Below, one piece after another: positions 13,058-20,951 of a stretch of DNA of 64,000 bases. The notes beneath the pieces were generated by a model. It made no database searches. It was not told the DNA's origin and saw nothing but the letters and a program-made list of their open reading frames with translations. A program made the translations under genes and the position numbers. Numbering within the stretch: position 1 is the first letter of the stretch; each line of letters begins with the position of its first letter. Source of the stretch: Hydractinia symbiolongicarpus (Eukaryota > Cnidaria > Hydrozoa > Anthoathecata > Hydractiniidae); assembly GCF_029227915.1 (NCBI RefSeq), contig NC_079885.1, positions 22,631,001 to 22,695,000 of the forward strand. The letters are read 5' to 3'.

Positions 13058-13116
13058 TTAATATAGAGAAGGGCTTGTATAAGCGACTGGTTAATACAAT
13101 CTCTTCTCTATATTAA
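13058..13116. repeat. Inverted repeat: 23-nt arms, 13-nt loop
   Basis: Arms 13058-13080 and 13094-13116 are inverted copies. The outer 14 nt (TTAATATAGAGAAG) and inner 6 nt (TTGTAT) match exactly; mismatches fall in the three positions between. A transcript would fold into a short hairpin. It could be a palindromic repeat or a small-RNA precursor; nothing in the sequence decides. Confidence 0.5.
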
Positions 13117-13579
13117 CCCGTGGAATCCACAGGGTCGTCCGTCCAATAAATACCACGGGAATTCTCCCGTCGCAAACAAAGTGATTAAAAATATATCATT
13201 TAAAATTTCGTGTGCCCGTAGCACTATTCTTTTCTTGCACACACAGAAAAAATTCGGATATTAATAATACAGAGATAAATGTAAAATATTTTAAACTCTT
13301 CATTTTAAATTTTTCACTACTTTTGCAAAAAAGGCAAACTCGTTCTCAGGAGTTCTTGTCTTAAAAACATAATAGTGGATCTGACATCACGCGACAAAAA
13401 TTTGGGATGAGAATGGGAAAAAGGTTTAATTTCTGCACCTTTAAGATTTCTAGGGGTGCAAAACTGAGAGAATTAGGGTGTTTTTAGCATGGATCCAATT
13501 AATAAAGCAGTATATGGGTATCCTAGCGTTTGCATGTGGAAGAAGACTCGAGTTAAGCATGTCACAGTTTTTTCAATCA

Positions 13580-15774
13580 TTAAGCCAAATCCACTAAATC
13601 ACTCTTTGATAATATTTTAATTCTTCCTGTCATTTCAGCCATGATCATTTTACTATGTTCCAGCTCCCGCTGACCTGGTCTTTCAGTTTTTAAAATTTCT
13701 GTTAAAGTACAAACGTTCTCATTGATTTCTTGAAACGCGGTTCCTGTTCTTCCAGTCAACAATATTCCATCACCTAGCGTGCTCAAAATGTCTTTAAAAC
13801 ATCTACACAGTGTTTTCATTTTTGGGATTCCTGATGATAACCTTTCAACAGAGTGGTACGATTTCTTAGCTTTGTTGATTCGCTTTGTAAAAACCTTCAA
13901 AGCCTCTTTCGTTTCTTTTGGTTTGTTTATTTCGTTTCTTGTCAAGGAAGAGTGGTCTCCTCCGTATTCGGTGGTGCACTCGTTGCGAATAAGTTCTTCA
14001 GTGAACGATGAAACACTATGCATTTTCTGGTCGTCAGACTACAACAGAAAACAAAACAGTAAAATAATATTAGCACCTTTCTTTAGAGAGACGTTTTTTT
14101 GCATGAGAAGCTATTTTGGAGGGCGCTCTATTATAACAGATTTCCTCCACATGAGTGTGGCGGGAGCGGTAGGGCGTTTATTTGAAGAAGAGGTACTTTA
14201 AGTATATTCATTCATTCAGAGAAACTCAGAAACGCAGAAGGTTAAACAGCCATAGCTAGATCGTAGATCCAAGAATAATTGTAAAAGTGGTCTAAGCACC
14301 ATTTTATTTTAAAGGTTACACAACACATCCCAAGTTTAATTCCAATCATTGATTTATTTATTTACACATGGAATAAAAGAACAACAACTGAGGGAGCACA
14401 ATCAACAACCAATAAACAACCGTGTCTTCTCATTTCTCATGTAAAACGCATCAATTAAACAGCAGGCGGGTCGTCTCCACTTTACCAACAAGTAGTATAG
14501 TTACAAAGAAAATAGACTAGATAAGGATGGGAGGTTGGTTGCCCCCTGTTGTTATCTATTTTGAGGACTGGACCAGATGTTTACAAAGAAGTCAATTACA
14601 TTAAAAGACTTACACACAATGAACTGTTTTTGCTGTTCCACTCATTCAAGCTATCCAATTCTTCGTTTTCATCTTCGTAATAAAGAAGTAGAATACACTC
14701 CACCATGCCGAATATTTTTCCAGCTGCTACAAAAAACCTTTCAACGAATGTTAAATGGAGACAGGCTTTGTAATCGATAATGCTCCGACCAAGCCGCGAT
14801 AATTCAGATAGTTCGCTTTTCACATCGTCTAGATGGGGTATTACGATGTTTTCGCCTAATGCCTGCTCTTCACTTTGAATAATTTCAACAATACCAACCA
14901 ATGCGTTTCTTACTTTTTCCGCCATTAATACCCCTTGTTTATTTCGATCGATTGCCGTAACTTTTTCCTTAAATTCCATAATTATGTTTCGCAGGTTTAA
15001 CAACACTAGTTTCTCTCCTTCCATTTTTGAAATTTCGATATCTATTTTGCAAATTTCATTCTGCAATTTACGCTTCATTGCTTCTAAAACGGCCTTCGAC
15101 TTTGGCGATCGTTTTGCTTGTTTCGATATGGAACTCAGGGAAGTTTCGGTATCACAAGTAGAAGTTGAAAGAAAAGACGAGGCAGAGTTTGACATTAAAG
15201 GTTGGAAAGTTGTTTCGTTGGAAACAGAATCTGAAAACTTTCTTCTCATGGATGGAGAAGCTATTACAAAATAACGATAGTCGAAAGATTTTGTGCCATT
15301 CGCCAAAGCATCATACGATTTTGTACGGTTCATTTTTGATTGGTGAGATGCTTGTTCTGATTGGGAAATATCCACCATGGAATTACTGTTCGTGTTTTTA
15401 TCCAATAGCGTTGAACTTCTGGCGTCTTTATCCACAAGTACTTCTTCAGCACTTTCGCCATCAAAATCATCCGTCCTTTTAATCTCCCTTTTCTCTCTTT
15501 TAGACGAATCGTTAACCTTTTTCTTACCTTTTTCAATCTTTTCAACACTTTCCGCTAAGACAATACGATTTTTCTTATTCTTTTTAACTTCTTTTACCTC
15601 CACGGTTATGTTGTCCATATGGTTCCCTCTAGAATCCTCCTTATTGTTCATTTTTATTTCTTCAGTTGCTCTAATCGGTGTGGAAGTTGTCACTTCATTT
15701 AAAACAGAATTTTCTCTTCTTAAAGAAATAAATTCATTTTTCTTGTTCTCCGCTTCTTCTGTTATAACGTCCAT
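13580..15774 (-). CDS. Unrecognised coiled-coil protein, two exons
   Basis: Exon 1 is 15774-14614 and exon 2 is 14038-13580. The donor is GTAAGT after ..SSLC, the acceptor is TTCTGTTGTAG, and the join is in phase 0. The product is 539 residues from the Met at 15774. The frame stays open to another Met at 15942 (595 residues), but a TATATAAA at 15839-15846 favours the shorter form. I recognise no family. The N-terminal 150 residues are very rich in Lys and Glu with several basic patches. A Ser/Thr-rich middle follows (for example SSFLSTSTCDTETSLSSISK). Then comes a predicted coiled coil from about EAMKRKLQNEICKIDIEISK through LDDVKSELSELSRLG. Exon 2 is again helical and charged (KEALKVFTKRINKAKKSYHS). 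No signal peptide and no clear membrane helix. It could be a cytoskeletal or scaffold protein; that is a guess. Reality as a gene is supported by the length of the open frame in AT-rich DNA and the clean splice. Confidence 0.7.
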
Positions 15775-15838
15775 CTTGAGACTCTTCGATTGACTTTTGT
15801 TTCTCTCACGACACGATCTTTGACACTTTCGAGTGTGG

Positions 15839-15846
15839 TTTATATA
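15839..15846 (-). promoter_or_regulatory. TATA box of the coiled-coil gene
   Basis: On the minus strand TATATAAA lies 65 nt upstream of the Met codon at 15774, which would place the transcription start about 30-40 nt upstream of that codon. This is the main reason for preferring that start. Confidence 0.45.
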
Positions 15847-16391
15847 AATAAAACCAAGTTTGTACCCAGTACTGATGATATCCTCAGCAAAGTTATGTAA
15901 TAGATTCTTGAGGAGAAAGTTGTTTTGACAAAAGATAAGCATTAAAAAGTAATTTAAGTGAAAACTTAAAATGGTTTTTTTTGTTATTTGATTGTTTTGA
16001 AAATTTAAAAAATATTTTAAAAAACACCCGGTGAAGTTAAAATAAACACTTCCCCTTTTCTCGTTTGAAATTCAACTGAGTTTTTCCGCTGTTCCCTGCA
16101 GTGGTCAAACATTAAAAAATATAATTTCATTTAAACGTTTAAACTCATTTTTTTAAAAAAATTATTCCCTCATCACAGTTATTTTAAAAAGACATTTGAC
16201 AAAACCCAGTCATCAAGACTCACTTTACTTCAATTCTTTACTTCTTTCTACAAGGCGTAGTCGTAACACGGTTACTTAGGAAAAGTATTTAGCTACAGAC
16301 TTTTCAGCTTTTAGGACCAATTCTACTTCAATATCCCTTACCTTTTGTACAGAGCGTAGTCGCAACACGGTCACGGTTGTGAAAGTAAAAG

Positions 16392-16513
16392 CAACCTCGT
16401 CCCCAGGCTCTTGCGGCCTCTGAACCGTTATTACGGAATGACCAACAACTTCATCAACAAGGCAAAATGGCCTGGGAACGATCTAGTAGAAAAAGGTCCT
16501 GGAAAAGAAGTTG
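16392..16513. repeat. MITE-like element, CAACCTCGTCC family, copy 3
   Basis: Begins CAACCTCGTCCCCAGGCTC and ends CCTGGAAAAGAAGTTG, an inverted and partly decayed copy of its start, 122 bp in all. It is the best-preserved left end of the family in this window. Confidence 0.45.
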
Positions 16514-16878
16514 AGTTGCTAACAAACTGTGTAAAAATATTTGTTAATCAAACTTTTTCATGTTAAGGACAGATGTCAAAAATAGAACATGTGGCATTAT
16601 AATTAACAACACGACATAGACATGTTGGATCAGCGAGACAAGATATCTTAGGATGGCTCAATTCAAAAGCAGGTGTTTAAAGTGTTAACATGATGATGTG
16701 TTGTTATGTAGCGCAGATAACAATTTAAACATGATCCCACTTACAAGAAAACGGGGTGTGGTCTTTGACAAAATTATGCACTATGTAGGCAACAGTGGTT
16801 TTCATTTATTTTTAAATAAAGACAAAACCGCTAATTTTGCGCATGCGTAGACCACGTGCACCACGTTTAAATCTGCTA

Positions 16879-17416
16879 CAGTAAAACCTCTCTGTAGCAG
16901 GAACCACAGGGACCACCATAAAGTGTCGATTACGTAGAGGTTTATCTGAAATTCTCTGCTGTTGTATGTCAAGGGACTAGGTTTGAAGAAAAAACAAAAT
17001 ATTGCGTAGATATCTTTAATTTGAAAATGTGGGACAGACTTGGGACTTTACAAAAAACAGCCTAGAGATTTTATGGTCGGTGTGATAAATTAAAGAAAAA
17101 TTAAGCGAAGATGTAAAATATTGTTTTAAAATTATGAGAAGTCAGTTCTGGGGATATGAAACACTGCTGTCAATCTTGTTCTCAGGGCAATATTTTGCTA
17201 TCCCAGCCAAACGACGTCTTGGATATTAAAAAAGCGAAAAATTGCCCTGGAAACAAAGTTGAATTGTCTGCTATAGAAAAAGTGTCCGCTGTAAAGTGTC
17301 CGCTACAAAGATATTTTGCTATGAAAGTTTAACCATGTTTTGATTTGTTACTGAGAAAGTGTCCGTTGTTAAGAGGTGTCCATTAAAAGAGATAGCAATA
17401 CAGAGATTTCACCGTG
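16879..17416. mobile_element. Possible Tc1/mariner (pogo-type) non-autonomous element
   Basis: The left end CAGTAAAACCTCTCTGTAG follows a TA and resembles pogo/Tigger terminal repeats. Near 17387-17416 an imperfect inverted counterpart reads, on the minus strand, CGGTGAAATCTCTGTATTGC. The interior carries several GTGTCCGCT-like motifs (17260-17380) and no coding frame. The right border is unclear. Confidence 0.35.
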
Positions 17417-17612
17417 GTCGCACTTTCTTTCAAGCCTGGATTACGAAATAGCCATGCTGTTGTCAGCAACATATAGATCTTTTAGGAGTTTGAATCTAAT
17501 CGAATAACCTAAGATCCCAAGTCTGTTCCGAACATTAGAAGGGAATTTTTAAACCGTGAATCTGATAAAAAGATATTTCCTCTCAGAGTACTCCGCGTTA
17601 TTAGTTAATAGA

Positions 17613-17699
17613 CAACCTCGTTTCCGGGGTTTCTTGCTTGTTAGCCGTCAAGCTAGCGTTAGCGGCTTCGACATCCGGCAACAAACCCTGGGGACGAGG
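17613..17699. repeat. MITE-like element, CAACCTCGTCC family, copy 4
   Basis: Begins CAACCTCGTTTCCGGGGT and ends CCCTGGGGACGAGG, an inverted match to the family start. Between them the sequence is imperfectly self-complementary (AGCTAGCGTTAGCGGCT). Confidence 0.45.
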
Positions 17700-17854
17700 A
17701 CGGTTAATAGGGCTAGTAGTTGTTAGTAGTTATTCTTATTTTAAGCCTATCAGACGCATATTTGGTAACATTTTATATTAAATTGCGCACAAACGGTTTT
17801 AGATAAACAATAAAATGAGAATGTAGTATGTTAATCAGTAAAGTGGAAACTCCG

Positions 17855-17909
17855 ACGTGACTTTAACGTGACTTTAACGTGACTTTAACGTGACTGTAAC
17901 GTGACTTTA
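17855..17909 (+). repeat. 11-nt tandem repeat (5 copies)
   Basis: ACGTGACTTTA repeats five times without spacers; the fourth copy reads ACGTGACTGTA. It is a short minisatellite. Confidence 0.9.
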
Positions 17910-18166
17910 CGGCTTGTTTCCATTTAACTGCATTTTCCGCCATTGCGCAGAAAACTCTTGAGATTTTTGTTGGTACATGCGCACTATTTGACAAAATTAC
18001 CGCTGATTAAAAGATTTTTTGTGCTCGAGAGTAGCTCTTGAGCTCAGCGTCAAAATTGAATTCATTCTACTTTTGGCGATGTTGTTTTCCTCTCTAGTAA
18101 CAAATAGCCAATGATATTTGAGTATTTTAAACTATTACGTAATTTGATGTTGCGGCAATAAGATCT

Positions 18167-18307
18167 CAAGAGGATTATGATATTGAAATTTTTATCCTGG
18201 ATAAAGAATCATATCCATGTTTATGGAATACAATCACTAGGTCTCATCATGATCAGAACATGGGTATTACTGCTTCGGAACAGGTTGTGAACGGTCTGGA
18301 AAACCAG
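18167..18307 (+). pseudogene. MADF/Myb-SANT-like fragment, probably transposon derived
   Basis: The plus strand encodes QEDYDIEIFILDKESYPCLW followed by NTITRSHHD and about 20 more residues, ending at a possible donor (CAG/GTTAGT). The start matches the MADF-type pattern: an acidic lead, FI, then YPCLWN. PIF/Harbinger transposons carry a second gene for a Myb/SANT or MADF-like DNA-binding protein next to the transposase, and a transposase remnant lies just downstream on the opposite strand. No start codon or complete domain is present. Confidence 0.35.
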
Positions 18308-18372
18308 GTTAGTTTGCTCTCTCTTTATATTTAGCTAACCAGCTCTAACTATGTGTATATATATTTATATAA

Positions 18373-18404
18373 ACTAGTCGTTAGCCCGTGAAAAAATTCA
18401 CGGG
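18373..18404. repeat. ACTAGTCG-headed repeat with 8-bp hairpin
   Basis: ACTAGTCG is followed by a perfect hairpin: CCCGTGAA, four A, TTCACGGG (18385-18404). The same ACTAGTCG head followed by a short dyad is found at 23208, so this looks like the end of a dispersed element. Confidence 0.45.
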
Positions 18405-18566
18405 TTTATGCAGCTAAGCCACCATTTTGTTTGACAGACAGAAAGACGTATACGGGTATTTTAATATAGATACTTATTAGCCTTGCAGCTATTATAAAAC
18501 TCATCAACACGTTCTAACACAGTGTATGTATGAAAGTGGCTAATACTGACTTATCGAAAGGATCAA

Positions 18567-19258
18567 TCAACTTACTTCTCCTTCTGCGGAATTAAAGTAT
18601 AACATGAAGTAGTCTCTTACTTCTTTGGTAGTTTTAGAATAGTTATTAGATCCCATATTTTGTAATAGTAATAATCCAATGTAAGCTTGAGTTTCCTCGC
18701 GCCACTCTCCGTTTTCTAAGTTTTCGTAGCCAACAAAACCAGTTGAGCAGTGTCTAAAATCGCCAATTTGTTTTTGACTTTTCATCAGATAGTTGTAGAG
18801 TACTACAACTGCGTTTGTAACTTGCGAAAGATTCTAAATCGGGCTGCGACAATTCCGAAAGAAATTTCAAGGGTCTCTTGATAATGTTGTTGTCTATCTG
18901 GTAGCCATGCTCGCTGTTTTTGTAAACTCCTCCAACGTTTTGGCGACCAGCATCCCCAATAACAAGCATTCTGAATTCGTATCTAGCATTACTTACGGCT
19001 AGTAAAATTATACTATGCGTTTTCTTATAATTAAGGGGAGCGTGTATTACCACATGCTTTCCATCAATCGCAAAATCAAGACTCATTGCCGGCCTGAGGG
19101 CTACCACAAGATCTTGTGTATGATACCCTATAATGTACCTTTGATCCTTCCCTCCGTTGGCGGGCATGGAATCTGATATCCTTAGGTAGGTCCGTAAAGG
19201 TAGTCGCAAAATTGTAGAATGGTTTTGAATTGACAAGCTCGTTCTCAAATTCCAGCAT
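18567..19258 (-). pseudogene. PIF/Harbinger (HARBI1-like, DDE_Tnp_4) transposase remnant
   Basis: Read from 19258 downward, two overlapping frames give a transposase relic. The central part has AIDGKHVVIHAPLNYKK, then SIILLAVSNARYEFRMLVIG and GDAGRQNVGGVYKNS, the order found around the first two catalytic aspartates of DDE_Tnp_4 enzymes. The C-terminus (NGEWREETQAYIGLLL, then VRDYFMLYF) also fits. It is broken: there is a frame change near 19200-19250, another near 18760-18785, the second catalytic Asp is replaced (the family usually has a D before GG; here NVGG), and the segment with the third acidic residue is missing. Confidence 0.65.
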
Positions 19259-19648
19259 ATTCTTTATTGTATATTTCGAACGACGTCAGATAATTGCATG
19301 CTATTGTACATACGCAACCACCCACATTATATGTGATATATTCGTGGTAACAGTACCAACATAACATTTTACCGCTTACCACAAACCGACGCCCGCAGGT
19401 ACACCTGTCGTACACATCGAGTACCCTTTCACAGTCGTTACATTGTTCCATTTATTTATCACAGTTACAAGGACGATCGTCAGGTCATCAAGACGTTCCC
19501 ACAAATCTTGAATTCTGTGCTTGTTATACTTCTTCCTCTCCTCCTCTTGTACGCATGCCAGGCTTACAAGTGGTAGGGATAGACCAATGGCAGTAAGGAA
19601 GGTCATAAAGATCATATTTTTCAAACTATATTGACAGCTGACGCACAT
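19245..19648 (-). other. Cys-rich short frames upstream of the Harbinger remnant, unrecognised
   Basis: Two overlapping minus-strand frames lie here. One (19451-19245) is rich in paired cysteines: CNDCERVLDVYDRCTCGRRF, then CWYC, reminiscent of a zinc-binding ribbon. The other (19648-19376) has a hydrophobic stretch, MIFMTFLTAIGLSLPLVSLA. Both lie between the transposase relic and the 25-residue repeat relic. I cannot assign either, and they may be decayed. Confidence 0.2.
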
Positions 19649-19665
19649 TTATTATATATATGTCG

Positions 19666-19943
19666 TTAGACATATTCGAGCACCGGGGGATACTTTTTAA
19701 CAGCTTTATTGCACACTTCCTGCGTTTTGAACCTATCTGGTATAAACCTGAGCGCAAGGGGAGACTTTTCAACAACCTCATTGCACATTTCTTGCGTCTT
19801 GAACCTGTCTGGCACATACTTGAACAGCCAGGGATCTTTTTTAACACCTTTGTTACACATGTCCCGCATCTTGAGATGGTCCGGCACATGCCTGAATAGC
19901 CATGGCTCCTTTTCGCCTTGTTGCACATGTCTTGGGTCTTGAA
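19666..19943 (-). pseudogene. Relic of a 25-residue repeat protein (VPDxFKTQEMC repeats)
   Basis: On the minus strand a 75-nt repeat encodes copies of VPDRFKTQEMCNKAVKKDPW, each followed by about five residues (period 25). Three clear copies and parts of two more are visible. The repeat resembles the DUF4116-like helical repeats dispersed in some invertebrate genomes. The first copy is broken: after ..DMCNKA the frame shifts by one base before ..EKEPWLFRHV. No start, no C-terminal domain and no stop in a sensible place are found. Confidence 0.5.
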
Positions 19944-20829
19944 ACTATTTATAGTGTTACTTTACAACACCATGTCTTTACTGCGCATGCGTTGATTTTT
20001 GATGAATATTAGTGTCATTAGGGAATTCCACTTTGATATGCGCGTTGATTTTTAGGGAATTGTGCTAGAACAATTTTGGAGATTTTATTCTACAGATGAT
20101 GACGTTATTACTTACCAGGGAATAATAGGAACTAGGTCTTGGATAGGCGGTGACTAATAGGGAATTTACCCCACTAGGCAGGGCTAAGCTTGGCATGGTG
20201 CTGGATGGTAGGGACTTGCTGTGACGTCTGAGGGCGTGCGCGTGCGCGAGATGTGCCTTGCGCTAGAAGGAACATTTCCCTATCTCTTCGTTCGACGTAT
20301 AATTATAATAGACGTCTCGCCGTTCAGTAAAAAAAAGTGACAAAACGCGCTGGGGAGGCTCTTCTTTTTATTTGACGACGGGCATTCTCGTCCAAAGAGA
20401 TCTTTGAGATGTTTTATCTCTGGGGAAGAGAATAGACGAAAAGTGCAGAGACGGTGTTTAACAAAAGTCTGTAGACGAGGTTGTTAAGGCACTGACGTGT
20501 AAGTTTTGAAACCTCTCTACAAAATCGCTACTATTAATAATTTCTATTTAAACACCGTATAGTAACAAAATACACAAGGTGTAAAACTTTCGGAAATGTT
20601 TAAATCACAGGAATGTTTTCTTTTAATACTATAATGTTTGGAAAATGGAAAATACAGTGGTTATTTCAGCGTCGTATGGCAGTGATTTTTGTTGGTTTAC
20701 CCTTTTGCTTTGATTTGAAAAAATTTAATCGAAGAAAATCAAATCTTGTATGTACGCGTGTGTTAAGCGCAAAGAGGGTTCGTTCGATTTTAGGGGACCG
20801 TGGACCCTAGTCCCTACTTTACTGGGCAA
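19944..20829. other. Intergenic stretch upstream of TPX2, nothing assigned
   Basis: No coding exon is convincing. The GC content rises between about 20210 and 20480, which may reflect a promoter or an old repeat. GACGAGGTTG at 20473-20482 matches the inverted end of the CAACCTCGTCC family without a partner. Confidence 0.35.
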
Positions 20830-20888
20830 ATTGGATAAAATCATGACCAATCAAATTCAACGAATACAAATCGCTGGCTTCTTATTGG
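20830..20888. promoter_or_regulatory. Cluster of three CCAAT boxes upstream of TPX2
   Basis: ATTGG at 20830, CCAAT at 20847 and ATTGG at 20884 lie 64-122 nt before the TPX2 start codon. Paired CCAAT boxes bound by NF-Y are typical of animal promoters active in G2/M, and TPX2 is such a gene in vertebrates. A TTTGAA (CHR-like core) lies at about 20714. The role is inferred from spacing and gene identity only. Confidence 0.35.
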
Positions 20889-20951
20889 TCAACATCCCTT
20901 GTCCGCCAAAGTTTGGAAAAGTCAGAAACGGATCAACTTCACTAAAACAAA

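Larger units (their letters stand above)
11586..13579. other. Intergenic region with MITE-like repeats
   Basis: No coding exon is convincing between V-ATPase d and the minus-strand coiled-coil gene. It holds two members of the CAACCTCGTCC repeat family (12615-12694 and 12754-12805) and a hairpin (13058-13116). A motif of the form CGTGTG(T/C)CCGTAGCAC appears near 13000 and again near 13210, on both sides of the hairpin, which suggests a larger old repeat covering this stretch. Confidence 0.5.
15943..18166. other. Gene-poor stretch with several decayed elements
   Basis: No coding exon found. It contains two CAACCTCGTCC-family elements, a possible pogo/Tigger-type non-autonomous element (16879-17416) and an 11-nt tandem repeat (17855-17909). 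The rest shows nothing I can name. Confidence 0.5.

Noticed and set aside
15775-15942. N-terminal extension of the coiled-coil protein to the Met at 15942
   Set aside because: The extension spans the TATA box at 15839-15846 and has AT-rich, random-looking composition, so the Met at 15774 is preferred.
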